A stretch of DNA of 26,474 nucleotides from positions 1-26,474 of the forward strand of contig CAJKRG010000046.1 in NCBI GenBank assembly GCA_905202215.1. Direction: 5' to 3'. Positions 7,084 to 16,561 of this stretch are shown here, in pieces (position 1 is the first letter of the stretch; each line of letters opens with the position of its first letter). The position numbers and the translations under genes were made by a program. This DNA comes from an uncultured Porphyromonadaceae bacterium (GTDB lineage: Bacteria; Bacteroidota; Bacteroidia; Bacteroidales; Muribaculaceae). The notes beneath the pieces are model-generated. The model worked only from the letters and a program-made list of their open reading frames with translations. It made no database searches and was not told where the DNA came from.

Positions 7084-9303
7084 TCAGAGAGCTATTTTGC
7101 GGGTAGCCGTGCGGGTTCCGTCGGCAACAGCACGAAGCACATACACGCCCTTGGCAAGACCTTCGGTCGAAATATTGGCCGTATCGCCCGAACCCACGGT
7201 CTGAGCGGCAAGCGCCCCGCCGACAGTGTAAAGCTCAACACGGACCTGAGCCGCCCCTGCAGCGAACACCTCGACAGAACCGGCAGACGGAGTAACGATC
7301 ATGTCGGTGCCCTCGGTGACAACACCGGCGATACCGCTGCTGCCGAGAATCTTCTTGATTCCGGCAAGAGCATTGATCTTGCCATAGCCCCAGCGCTCGG
7401 GAGAAACAGCCGTAAACTCATCGTTGTCGGCGGTTTCCTTCATCACATTCTTGATATCATCGACCGTCAGCGTCGGATCAGCCTGCAACCACAACGCACA
7501 CACACCGGCCACAAACGGCGACGACATCGAAGTGCCGCTCATCTCTAACCATGCATGACTTCTGCGCACTTCATCAAGTTTCGCAGATATATATTTATTC
7601 TCATTGGGATTAGCTTTCAAATAATAATCGCTATACGACGAACGCATACCTCTACCAGGACCAGTGATATCTGGAAGTTGCCGACCTTGAAAATTCTTAC
7701 CATAAGAAGAGAAGTACGCAATCTCGCCCTTAGTAGTATTTCGGAATCCAACCTCTCCACTATCAATCGTCGGATATTTTACAGCATTCACATAAGCTCC
7801 GACAGCTATTATATTTTCCCCACAAGCCATATCATTTATAGACTGGCTATCATTTCCGTCTACATACCCTACAATTTCATTAGATATAATTGATGCACCT
7901 CCTCCAACATACATATCAACGCTTTTCGAAGGAGCACCCTCGATAATAAACCCGGGTAGTATATTCGCACCGTCAGTACCACTACCTAATTGAATCGTTG
8001 CATATACATTATAACGATTATTAGACGGATTTACACCTCCCGTCAGAATAATAGCACCATGATCACCAAAGGCTGCGTCAAAAGCTTTGTCATGAATATA
8101 GCCCGGTGCCGTATAATACGAACCTGTGATATATACACTTGATTCAGAACCTCCGGAAAGCTTATATGAATATTTTATAGAGCCATTTGTCTTATCGTAT
8201 GCCACAAAAGTCACATCGAACGGAGTCGAATCACTTCCCCAGACATCAAAAGCACCTTCAACACTAGCCGTCGCACCAACGAAAGTACGTACAATCTTGT
8301 CGGAATACGTAAAATCCTTATGATAAGAGACCTGATTACCGGCTTCGTTGCCTGCAGAAATACAAATAATCATTTCCTTACCCACTTCAGCCAGATATTT
8401 ATCTCCAGCTGTAGAACCGTCATGCGGACCTATATTATGACCGAGAGAAAGATTCATCACAGCGGGTAGTCCTTTTTCCTTAGAAAAATTCAATATATTT
8501 TCCGCTGCAATTAATATATTATTATTCATCAAATTACCACAGCATGGAGCAAGAATGGCATCCGTCGCTACACCATAATATTTTGAGATAAGATCTGTTG
8601 TCGTAGGCCGTCCAGTCCGGGGATTATAAGTTGCTTGACTTGTAAGTTTACCCTTAAAACCACCACCCATGATACCAAGCACGTGGGTTCCATGAGTTCC
8701 ATTTGAAGTATCAACAGTAAATCCCTTTATCTTATTTGGGGTGTCAAATATCTGAACAGAGCCATTGAGAATCACCCATAGACGTTCAACTCTCGGCTCA
8801 CCGTCTTTCTGGAAATTTATATGATTGACATCCAAACCGGTATCCATCATACCGCAGATAACATTTTTACCAGTATATCCCATCGGTAGCCCGGTTCCTG
8901 CATGCACTGCGTCGACTCCAGTAGACGCACGGGCATCAATAAGCATTACATTGTTTTCATATCCAAGTGAAATATTATCTATTGCGTCAAATTTACTGAT
9001 TTCCATGACCTCTGTCAGAGACAGCGATACAAGAGCCATATTCCCACGCTCGCTTATGACCTCATAACCATTTTGAGCAAAATCCTCTGCAGCTGCTTTG
9101 TCTCTAAAAGTGACAAGAAACACAGACTTTCCATCGATATCATTGGCTGGAAGCGTCTTTAACTCACCACCTCTGGACATTGGCAAATCCGCTTTTTCCA
9201 TAAGGGAAATTTGCTGAAGTGCCGGAATATCGAATTTATGCGGATTAGATAATCCACATAAAAAAGAAGACAGAAAAACAATTAATAATAAAGTTCGTCT
9301 CAT
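7084..9303 (-). CDS. S8 (subtilisin-like) serine peptidase with C-terminal T9SS sorting domain
   Basis: I take the ATG at 9303, giving 739 residues; an in-frame TTG six bases upstream is less likely. The start MRRTLLLIVFLSSFLCG is a signal peptide, followed by a propeptide-like region of about 100 residues. The catalytic triad is visible: Asp154 in GMMDTGLDV, His204 in NGTHGTHVLG and Ser592 in SGTSMSSPFVAG, with the oxyanion-hole region ISAGNEAGN. A beta-rich insertion of roughly 150-200 residues lies between SAGNE and the catalytic Ser, so the protease domain is longer than subtilisin. The end (about 675-739, VELYTVGGALAAQTV then GLAKGVYVLRAVADG) is a type A T9SS sorting domain, implying outer-membrane translocation and surface anchoring or release. 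It is the last gene after the second susCD locus, with its own probable promoter. Codon composition shifts sharply just upstream of the catalytic Ser codon (near base 7545): the last 150 residues are GC-rich, the rest AT-rich. Confidence 0.93.
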   Translation of the reverse strand: MRRTLLLIVFLSSFLCGLSNPHKFDIPALQQISLMEKADLPMSRGGELKTLPANDIDGKSVFLVTFRDKAAAEDFAQNGYEVISERGNMALVSLSLTEVMEISKFDAIDNISLGYENNVMLIDARASTGVDAVHAGTGLPMGYTGKNVICGMMDTGLDVNHINFQKDGEPRVERLWVILNGSVQIFDTPNKIKGFTVDTSNGTHGTHVLGIMGGGFKGKLTSQATYNPRTGRPTTTDLISKYYGVATDAILAPCCGNLMNNNILIAAENILNFSKEKGLPAVMNLSLGHNIGPHDGSTAGDKYLAEVGKEMIICISAGNEAGNQVSYHKDFTYSDKIVRTFVGATASVEGAFDVWGSDSTPFDVTFVAYDKTNGSIKYSYKLSGGSESSVYITGSYYTAPGYIHDKAFDAAFGDHGAIILTGGVNPSNNRYNVYATIQLGSGTDGANILPGFIIEGAPSKSVDMYVGGGASIISNEIVGYVDGNDSQSINDMACGENIIAVGAYVNAVKYPTIDSGEVGFRNTTKGEIAYFSSYGKNFQGRQLPDITGPGRGMRSSYSDYYLKANPNENKYISAKLDEVRRSHAWLEMSGTSMSSPFVAGVCALWLQADPTLTVDDIKNVMKETADNDEFTAVSPERWGYGKINALAGIKKILGSSGIAGVVTEGTDMIVTPSAGSVEVFAAGAAQVRVELYTVGGALAAQTVGSGDTANISTEGLAKGVYVLRAVADGTRTATRKIAL

Positions 9304-9343
9304 TTTCAAATTAATTAATGAGTGGAATATTCATTTGCAAATA

Positions 9344-9380
9344 CAAAAATAAGTATAATTTTTTATATTTCGCGACCAAA
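9344..9380 (-). promoter_or_regulatory. Probable promoter of the S8 peptidase gene
   Basis: On the minus strand TATTTTTG (9351-9344) matches TAnnTTTG, with TTTG (9380-9377) 25 nt upstream, slightly longer than the usual spacing. The predicted transcript start is near 9337, about 34 nt before the ATG. With the hairpin at 9453-9480 this suggests the protease can be transcribed apart from susCD. Confidence 0.5.
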
Positions 9381-9452
9381 AAGAAAGAGACATACGGAAT
9401 TAAATGGTATCAGGCCTTTTTTACTTTAAAATTAAATTTTCTTAACACTAAC

Positions 9453-9480
9453 AAGGGCCAATACACGCGTATCGGCCCTT
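9453..9480 (-). terminator. Stem-loop after the lipoprotein gene, probable terminator or attenuator
   Basis: On the minus strand AAGGGCCGATAC pairs with GTATTGGCCCTT (12 bp, one G-U) around a GCGT tetraloop, beginning 26 nt after the lipoprotein stop. The G-U pair forms only in minus-strand RNA; the plus-strand transcript would have an A.C mismatch, which fixes its orientation. The following sequence is T-rich only in patches, so termination may be partial and the stem could also stabilise the upstream mRNA. Confidence 0.65.
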
Positions 9481-9506
9481 GTCATTAATCTACTATAGAT
9501 ATATTT

Positions 9507-11564
9507 TTAAAGATCGGAATATCTAGCAGCTTTATTGAAATTAGCTTTGATCAATTCATTGACATTCATCTTTTGTGCAGCATGAACTTTACGAGCTCTA
9601 CCCTTAAAGGAAGATTTAAACTCGTCCGAACGCTGAGCATTTACATTTCCTGAATGATTCTTTTTAGGAGCCGAAGCAATATTCGAGCTTGTAAGATCGA
9701 GTTCAAACCAACCGGTCCCCTTAATCTGGCCATCGAAATTGAAAGAAGTTTTTCCAGCTTCATCAACAACAAATATGGGAATCTTAAAGTCCCAGTTAGT
9801 ATATAAGAACCCTGGATTATTCATAAATTCGATGAGCAAACTAGCACCCGGGAAAGTAATCTTTCCATCTTCAAGAGTACCTACAAAACCGAGCTGTTTG
9901 AGCTGATTCAGAGAAACTCCCTGATTCATATACTCATACGCGAGAGAAGAAATGTTGATGGGACCATCATTTGGTGACAGCTGTACTCCAAGCAGACCCT
10001 CCTCAATGTAAACAGCCTCAGGATCCTCCATGTTTATAGTCATATAGTAATTACCGTCCAAATCCCAACCTTCATATCCATCAGGCCAACATTTGCTGTT
10101 GTAAGGATTTACGAGTCGGATAAGATTCGGATTATTCTTATTTTTTTCAATATTTACAACCCACTGGTCACCACCGACTGGTATATCCCATCCTTCTTCA
10201 GTTTCAGAAGCATAAGGAGTATAAAGGAACCCATCTGTATAAGCAGCTGTTCCGGCAGGCTCCCATTCACTATCAGCTTTCACTGTTGTGAAAGTGAAAG
10301 TATACGAAGTATGGTATACCTCCTCGTTAGCCTGATTAAAGCCTACTGCAACGATTGTATAATCGCCCTGTGCTTCAGGAGTGTATACAAAATAACGTTG
10401 TGTCTCAGTGTAAAGCGTCGCGTCAGTGTCAGCTTTAATTGCTTCAACCGCTTCTGCAATAGCGGCATCATCAAGATTACCCGGAATTACATTATATGCA
10501 TAAGAATAAACATCATCACTCTTATAAGCTTCGATCACTACAGATTCAGCACCACTCTCGTCGACGATATTATAAATCTTAGAGAATTCGATGAAATAAT
10601 CTGCATATCCGCCAAGCTGAAGATAATTCATGAAAGAACCATAAGAATAACCAGGTTCAAGCTTTTCAGCTACAACGGTCTGGTAGCTTGCAATCAGTCC
10701 TGTCTTAGGATTAAAATAAGAGAAACTTCTACCATTCTCAATCAAGAAATTCATGACCAGCTCATAGTCAGTAACAGGATCAACTTTGTTAGCTTCGCAG
10801 AAGAAGTAGTAAAAATCCTTAATAATAAAGTTACCCTGACCATCACTTGTTGCCAAAGGTGTCGCAATGGGATCCATTGTAACAAAATAACAATCAGCAC
10901 CGTTGACCTTTACGATTTTACTCTTGTCGACAGTAAAAACATAGTCATAGACAAAGTCTGAGAAAGGTCCGCCTATTGAATATTGTTCAAGATCCGGATT
11001 TATGAGGGATTTGCGATAGTATACATAATTCTCATAATTATATGTCCATAGACCAGCCTGCTGGAAATTTCCGGTCTCAGAAAGACGTGTCCAATCAGTC
11101 CATGGTTCATAGGAAACAGTGAAAGTTTCCTCAATATTACCATAAGGGCTTGATTGTTCACTATCTATCGCAATATTGATCAAATAATCTACAGCGGCTT
11201 CAACTGCACTGAAGTTCACAGCAATACGAATCACAGCTTCTTTTTGTCCTTTAGAAAAGGTTACAGAAGAAGGTACTGTAAATACATTAGCCGCCGAAAC
11301 AGACTCTTTGGCATCATTTATGTAGAACGACGAACTTGTGAGATTAACAGTCAGTTCATCATCATCACGAAGACGATTAAGTGTCACATCGACTTGAGTA
11401 GCATCAAGAGTAAGTGACAGATCAGTATTCTGCTCATTGGAGAAGAACACCTCGTCAGTGCCAGTTGGCTCCGTGGGAGTGTACTCGACCTCATCAGTAC
11501 AACTCCATGCGCCGAGGCTTATAGCCACGCCCATAAGAGCGCCTATTATTTTATTGAATTTCAT
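9507..11564 (-). CDS. Large SusCD-associated surface lipoprotein with two related modules
   Basis: The protein has 685 residues with a lipoprotein signal, Cys22 in LGAWSC, followed by acidic residues (CTDEVE). Residues about 40-150 form an Ig/Calx-beta-like sandwich (VDVTLNRL, FTVPSSVTFSKGQKEAVIRI, FTVSYEPW). Two similar modules follow. The first starts at WTDWTRLSETGNFQQAG (about 155-260, with INPDLEQYSIGGPF). The second starts at SEWEPAGTAAYTDGFLY (about 432-540, with IRLVNPYNSKCW). Between them (about 320-428) is a fibronectin-III-like stretch ending in YTFTFTTV. The C-terminus is basic and poor in structure cues. It sits where SusE/SusF-type proteins are encoded, 19 nt after susD, so it is probably a surface-exposed accessory binder for the same transporter. 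No enzymatic motif is visible. The gene is AT-rich compared with the flanking housekeeping genes. Confidence 0.85.
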   Translation of the reverse strand: MKFNKIIGALMGVAISLGAWSCTDEVEYTPTEPTGTDEVFFSNEQNTDLSLTLDATQVDVTLNRLRDDDELTVNLTSSSFYINDAKESVSAANVFTVPSSVTFSKGQKEAVIRIAVNFSAVEAAVDYLINIAIDSEQSSPYGNIEETFTVSYEPWTDWTRLSETGNFQQAGLWTYNYENYVYYRKSLINPDLEQYSIGGPFSDFVYDYVFTVDKSKIVKVNGADCYFVTMDPIATPLATSDGQGNFIIKDFYYFFCEANKVDPVTDYELVMNFLIENGRSFSYFNPKTGLIASYQTVVAEKLEPGYSYGSFMNYLQLGGYADYFIEFSKIYNIVDESGAESVVIEAYKSDDVYSYAYNVIPGNLDDAAIAEAVEAIKADTDATLYTETQRYFVYTPEAQGDYTIVAVGFNQANEEVYHTSYTFTFTTVKADSEWEPAGTAAYTDGFLYTPYASETEEGWDIPVGGDQWVVNIEKNKNNPNLIRLVNPYNSKCWPDGYEGWDLDGNYYMTINMEDPEAVYIEEGLLGVQLSPNDGPINISSLAYEYMNQGVSLNQLKQLGFVGTLEDGKITFPGASLLIEFMNNPGFLYTNWDFKIPIFVVDEAGKTSFNFDGQIKGTGWFELDLTSSNIASAPKKNHSGNVNAQRSDEFKSSFKGRARKVHAAQKMNVNELIKANFNKAARYSDL

Positions 11565-11583
11565 TTTATTGCAGTTTTAACCA

Positions 11584-13254
11584 TTAAAGCTCCGTAATAA
11601 CAGTATAGCATCCATTCGGGTTAGGAACATTAAGCGAACGTGGAATTCCAGCATTGTTATCACATTCCTGATTGGTGATACATAAGTTCATCCATGCCGG
11701 ACGACGACTGGTATTCCATGTTTCAGAACCCCAGGTAAAGTTAGTTCCTTCATAGGCACGTATTACCGGATAGTCGAGTCTCTTAATATCAAAGAAAGCC
11801 TGACCTTCACCCCATAACTCTACTCGCTTCTGGAATATGATTTCCTCTACAACATCTTCAGTAGACGTAGCAGTGCAAATATATGAATTATAGCGATAAG
11901 TCTTCATGAAGTTTTCAAGAGCGGACTTTCCAGCGCCAGCATCAAGATGTGCCTGTGCCTCAATTGAAATAAAATACATTTCCTCGACTCTCATAAGAGG
12001 GAATGCTACGGCGCAACCAGTCTGACCGTTAGTTGTAGCGCCGCCACCAGGACGGAACTTTATGGAGATATAAGGAACCGTAAAATTTTCTTTTGCAAGT
12101 TCAGCATCAAGGAAAGGCTCTTGACCTGAAAGAGGAGAATCTTCAGGAGCTACGAACGAAAGTTTACGCCAGTCACGGTCATTCATACGATTGTAAACCG
12201 CAGCACCGATTTCGGGGAAAGCTTTCAGACGTGTGCTGGCATAGCCATACGTCTTTTCAGAAGACATCCAACCTGTCCATGACACATTAGGAGCTTGCAC
12301 ACCGGTATCCTCAGTAACATACTGACCACAGAACATCCAAGATGAAGGATCTGATGTATTGAAGCCTGTATTCGTATCAAGCCACTGGGCTCGTGTAAGA
12401 GGAGTACCACCACAAGTAGCGATTGCAAGATCTGCATATTTCTTAGCTTCGGCATAAAGAGTATTGGCGGCAGAAGTGTTATTGTTAATTTCTGCCTGAT
12501 AGCTTGCATCCCAAAGATAAAGACGAGCATAGAGGCCATACATTACGGCCAGATCAGGAATAGTCTTATTCGGAACAGAGGCAGCCCCTTCCGAGAGAGC
12601 AATGGCTTTGTCAAGATCTCCCTTGATGAATTCAATCATTTCATCATGAGTGAGACGGCGGTTATCACGCATCTGCTCCTCGGTAGTTTCCTCCGTAACC
12701 TTTGGCAAGGTGAGACCAAGCAGATCCGGACTTACTGTATAGCCATCGGTCGGAAGCACTTCATACATACGTGCGAAATCAAGATACACCCATGCACGAT
12801 CCGCATAGCCCGCAGCAAGTTGCATACGAAGCTCTGGATTAGTCGTGTCGTCATTGATAGCCTGAACAACCTTATTTGTGGCGAGTACATGCTTATACAG
12901 CCAATTCCAGGGATACTGAGGATAGAGATAGTCAGGACCAAGACCGACTGAGTTTTCGCACCAATACCAGAAATGGTTGTAATTGGCACCGAGAGTACTT
13001 ACACGAAGGTCAGCGGTGAAAAGGTCTCGAATATGCATGATGCCGGGATAACCGATATCCCAATGATAACTCGAAATTGTCCCCACTTCATTTAGATGAC
13101 CCGGCATAGCCCATACCAGAGCTTCTGTAGCTCGTGGATTATCAGTAAGCTGAGTCTGAATGATTGTATTGGTAGGAGTAATTTCCTCGATACAGCCTGT
13201 GAACAACGGAGTTGCCACAAGGGCCGCAAGAACTGCCTTATATATAGTTTTCAT
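11584..13254 (-). CDS. SusD/RagB-family outer-membrane lipoprotein of the second locus
   Basis: The protein has 556 residues. Lipobox FTGC places the lipidated residue at Cys21, followed by IEEITPTNT. SusD features include the helical N-terminal region (LAAGYADRAWVYLDFARMYE, an aromatic-rich first TPR-like unit), the mid-protein VMYGLYARLYLWDASY, the C-terminal-third FPLMRVEEMYFISIEAQA, and the late FQKRVELWGEGQAFFDIKRL, which is the canonical R-x-E-x-x-G-E-x-x-R/F-D-I-K-R signature. The C-terminus lacks the YPIP-like ending of the first SusD and is more like the RagB branch. It is expected to cap the SusC encoded 21 nt upstream. Start codon and operon spacing are clear, and there is no frameshift or internal stop. 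Confidence 0.95.
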   Translation of the reverse strand: MKTIYKAVLAALVATPLFTGCIEEITPTNTIIQTQLTDNPRATEALVWAMPGHLNEVGTISSYHWDIGYPGIMHIRDLFTADLRVSTLGANYNHFWYWCENSVGLGPDYLYPQYPWNWLYKHVLATNKVVQAINDDTTNPELRMQLAAGYADRAWVYLDFARMYEVLPTDGYTVSPDLLGLTLPKVTEETTEEQMRDNRRLTHDEMIEFIKGDLDKAIALSEGAASVPNKTIPDLAVMYGLYARLYLWDASYQAEINNNTSAANTLYAEAKKYADLAIATCGGTPLTRAQWLDTNTGFNTSDPSSWMFCGQYVTEDTGVQAPNVSWTGWMSSEKTYGYASTRLKAFPEIGAAVYNRMNDRDWRKLSFVAPEDSPLSGQEPFLDAELAKENFTVPYISIKFRPGGGATTNGQTGCAVAFPLMRVEEMYFISIEAQAHLDAGAGKSALENFMKTYRYNSYICTATSTEDVVEEIIFQKRVELWGEGQAFFDIKRLDYPVIRAYEGTNFTWGSETWNTSRRPAWMNLCITNQECDNNAGIPRSLNVPNPNGCYTVITEL

Positions 13255-13275
13255 TGTTTGAGGATCCTATTATTA

Positions 13276-16200
13276 TTAGAAAGAAAGTGTCACACCACCG
13301 GAAAGAGCACGAATCGGGGCGTAATAGTTATTACTGGGAGCTCCGGTAAACGATTGACGGGGATCAAGGCCCTGACGTTTACTCCATACCCATACATTAT
13401 CAGCAGCAAAATAAACACGAAGCTTGGTAAGGTACATTTTGCGTACTAAGTTCTGGGGAAGTGTATAACCGAAGTTAAGATTCTGTAAAGACAGATAGGA
13501 AGCATTGGTAAGGAAACGGCTTTGAGTCTGTGCAATGCTGAGATCACCATAGATAAAGCGAGGAATATCAGAAGTCATATTATTTACCGTCCATGCATTT
13601 AACGCATCGGCATGGATATTCGAACCGCCCGAACTGCTGACAGCAGGACTCATCAACGTCTGATATCCGCTATCATATACCTGACCACCGATCTGATACT
13701 GGAAATTAGCGGAAAGATCGAATCCCTTGTATTCGAAAGTAGTACCGAAGCCGCCATAAACAGGAGCAAGAGCCGTACCACAATTCATCATGGTCGCTTT
13801 CTCATAATCATCTGTGGTTTTAGTCTCTGTGCTTATTATTTTGCCGGCGTCATCCCTAGTATGTTCCAGCATATAATAAAGAGCCTTACCGGTTTCATGA
13901 TCTACACCTGCATATTTCTTCATCCAGAAAGAATACATAGGAATATTTTCGGCATATACTGTAGATCCACTGGTAAAACCATAGGTAAGTCCGTCTGCAA
14001 GCTGAGACTTACGCTCTTCCGGAAGCGAAGTGATACGGTTCTTATACCATGTAAAGTTAGCATTAATAGTCCAGGTAAAATCCTTTGTGCGTACGGGAAC
14101 CGTCTGTAAGTCAATTTCAATACCGGCATTCATCATATTGCCGACATTAGCATAGTAACCCATGAAACCGGCTGAAGCGGGAAGCGGGAAAGACATAAGC
14201 ATGTCAGATGTTCTACGATAGAAACCCTCGAACGAACCATTGAGTCGAGCATTAAAGAGTTCAAATTCAACACCTACATTGAAATTACCATTCTTTTCCC
14301 ATGTTATATTTTCATTTCCTTTAGTCGAAGGAGTCGCAGCAGGATGACCTCCTGAGTTAATAAGTTCATAAGTGTCAACATAACGATAATTACCAATATT
14401 ATCATTACCCTGCTCGCCATAAGAGGCTTTAAGTTTAAGAAGATTAACCCAATCGACATTGAAGAATTCCTCTTTGCTGATGATCCAGGCACCACCTATA
14501 CTCCAGAAATTGCCCCAACGATGTTTAGGATGGAAACGACTGGAAGCATCGCGACGGAATGAAGCGGAAGCAAAGTACTTGCCGTCGTAATCATACTGTG
14601 CGCGACCAAGCCAACCTTCATTGTTGTAAGCGCTGTCATACGAACCAGGGCTCTTGTCCGTGATAGCGCCGTTCAGTTCTTCGTTAGAGGGCAGGAATAG
14701 ACCATCTTTCGTAGCGTATAAATGCTCAAGTATAGTTTTATACCATTCATGACCAACAAGAACATTCAGATTATGAGCATTATTGAAAGTATGTGTCCAC
14801 GTAAGAAGCTGCTGGAATGTATAGTCTGTATTGCGGGAATGTTGTTTCGAGATAGAACCGCCTTTATCTACACCAGGACCATAATACGGGTTGGTCATAT
14901 TCGTGAGACGGTACTCAGTGAGGTTGATGTTATTGTTCGAAGTAAACTTAAAATCCTTAAGGAAACGGATTTCAACAAAACCGGTAGCTGTCAACTGGTT
15001 GTCAGTTCCTTTGTTTTTATCAAGAAGTGCCATGCCGATACCGTTAAAATCCGAGAAAATAGGACGCGTAAGGCCGGCATTCGCACCATTACCAAAGTCA
15101 TACATTTTGATACCGTTGGCATCATACATAATCTGCTTATTGGCATCGCGAATATACATAGGATAAATCGGAGCAACCTGAGTTGCATAAGCAAATACAT
15201 TGGTAGTACCATTGCTAGTACCTTCCTGACTCGTCATATCCTCATGATTAGAATGCGAATAACTAACATTAGCACCTACCTTCAGCCAAGGCTTAGCCTG
15301 AAAATCAGCTGCTATACGACCAGTAAAACGTTCATAGCTCGAAGGGCTCACAATGATACCATTATTCTTTAGATAACCCACAGAAGCCATGATATTGCTT
15401 CGTTCAGTACCTTGAGTTATATTCACGTTGTATTCCTGACGAAGACTACTCTTATAAGTCTCGTCCATCCAGTTATCAGGCTGCAACCAATAGCCATTCA
15501 ATTCACGTCCCAGAGTCGCATTAGGATTAAGACGGCCATTACGGCCAATAAGATGCTGTCCTTCAGGAAGCGTATATACGATATAACCAAGACCTCCATT
15601 GGTGCTACCAAGCATCGTTTTATTTGCATTAGCCCACGCGGCATCCGGAGAAAGGCCTAGGCCACCATTATTAGTCGAGGTTATACCATAATTATATAGT
15701 TGATTATAGTATGCCTCATAATAAAGACCCGGCGATTTAATATAGTCATAATCCTGAAGAGCCTTTGTATTAGCGCCCCATTTAGCGTCAACTGTAACCT
15801 TTGCCTCACCGAGTTTGGCGCGTTTGGTGGTGATAAGAATGACACCGTTTGCGCCACGAGCACCGTACAAAGCATTCGAAGCGGCGTCCTTAAGAACGGA
15901 CATCGATTCAATATCGTTGGTATTAAGAGAGTTGATATCGCCTGTAAAAGGAGTACCATCAACAATCACGAGAGGAGAATTACCGGCATTAATCGAAGAG
16001 AAACCTCGCACACGGATAGTCGGGCTACTCGAACCAGGAGCACCGGAAGCATTCGAGAGCTGAAGACCGGCAACTTGACCGGAGAGGGCGTCGAGCACAT
16101 TGGTAACCTGGGTTTTTTCAATAGCTGCTGAACCGACAGTAGCGGCGGAGCCTGTGAAAGAAGATTTTTTTTGCTCGCCGTATGCTACCACGATCACAGG

Positions 16201-16503
16201 ATCGAGGAGGGCGTTATCGGCAGCAAGACGAATCACCATAGGTTTGTCGGAGATGTTGACCTGCTGGGTCTGATAACCTACGTAGGAAACCGTAAGCTTG
16301 CTTGCAGAAGCTGGCACTTGCAGGGTAAAATTACCGTCGGCGTCGGTAGATACGCCGTAATTGCCGCCTGCTGTGACCGAAACGCCGATCAACGGTTCGT
16401 CGTTCTCGGCGTCCAAGACAGTACCTTTGACCGTGCGCGTCTGGGCCGACGCACAGAGGCTCAAAGTAAGCACTGCCACAAGTAATAGAAACAGCTTTTT
16501 CAT
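13276..16503 (-). CDS. SusC/RagA-family TonB-dependent outer-membrane transporter of the second locus
   Basis: The gene is complete: 1,075 residues with signal peptide MKKLFLLLVAVLTLSLCASA cleaved before QTRTVKG. Residues about 24-100 form the carboxypeptidase-D regulatory-like domain (VKGTVLDAENDEPLIGVSV, YVGYQTQQV). A TonB-box-like stretch, PVIVVAYGEQKK, follows near residue 105. The plug contains LSGQVAGLQLSNASGAPGSS, IRVRGFSSINAGNSPLVIVDG and the SusC hallmark MSVLKDAASNALYGARGANG. The remainder is a 22-strand-type barrel ending in LSGGVTLSF. It should import the ligand captured by the SusD and lipoprotein encoded downstream. There is no regulator gene of the HTCS or sigma/anti-sigma type next to it. 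Composition is mixed: the first 230 or so codons are closer to the GC-rich surroundings, while the barrel part is more AT-rich. Confidence 0.96.
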   Translation of the reverse strand: MKKLFLLLVAVLTLSLCASAQTRTVKGTVLDAENDEPLIGVSVTAGGNYGVSTDADGNFTLQVPASASKLTVSYVGYQTQQVNISDKPMVIRLAADNALLDPVIVVAYGEQKKSSFTGSAATVGSAAIEKTQVTNVLDALSGQVAGLQLSNASGAPGSSSPTIRVRGFSSINAGNSPLVIVDGTPFTGDINSLNTNDIESMSVLKDAASNALYGARGANGVILITTKRAKLGEAKVTVDAKWGANTKALQDYDYIKSPGLYYEAYYNQLYNYGITSTNNGGLGLSPDAAWANANKTMLGSTNGGLGYIVYTLPEGQHLIGRNGRLNPNATLGRELNGYWLQPDNWMDETYKSSLRQEYNVNITQGTERSNIMASVGYLKNNGIIVSPSSYERFTGRIAADFQAKPWLKVGANVSYSHSNHEDMTSQEGTSNGTTNVFAYATQVAPIYPMYIRDANKQIMYDANGIKMYDFGNGANAGLTRPIFSDFNGIGMALLDKNKGTDNQLTATGFVEIRFLKDFKFTSNNNINLTEYRLTNMTNPYYGPGVDKGGSISKQHSRNTDYTFQQLLTWTHTFNNAHNLNVLVGHEWYKTILEHLYATKDGLFLPSNEELNGAITDKSPGSYDSAYNNEGWLGRAQYDYDGKYFASASFRRDASSRFHPKHRWGNFWSIGGAWIISKEEFFNVDWVNLLKLKASYGEQGNDNIGNYRYVDTYELINSGGHPAATPSTKGNENITWEKNGNFNVGVEFELFNARLNGSFEGFYRRTSDMLMSFPLPASAGFMGYYANVGNMMNAGIEIDLQTVPVRTKDFTWTINANFTWYKNRITSLPEERKSQLADGLTYGFTSGSTVYAENIPMYSFWMKKYAGVDHETGKALYYMLEHTRDDAGKIISTETKTTDDYEKATMMNCGTALAPVYGGFGTTFEYKGFDLSANFQYQIGGQVYDSGYQTLMSPAVSSSGGSNIHADALNAWTVNNMTSDIPRFIYGDLSIAQTQSRFLTNASYLSLQNLNFGYTLPQNLVRKMYLTKLRVYFAADNVWVWSKRQGLDPRQSFTGAPSNNYYAPIRALSGGVTLSF

Positions 16504-16561
16504 ACTTAGAAAAAATTAGACATAAAATTGATTGATTCTGTTTGTTCTTTTTTAGGTTTAA

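Noticed and set aside
7555..7893. 112-codon plus-strand frame inside the protease gene
   Set aside because: Isoleucine-rich antisense shadow in the AT-rich part of the S8 gene; no start context or domain.
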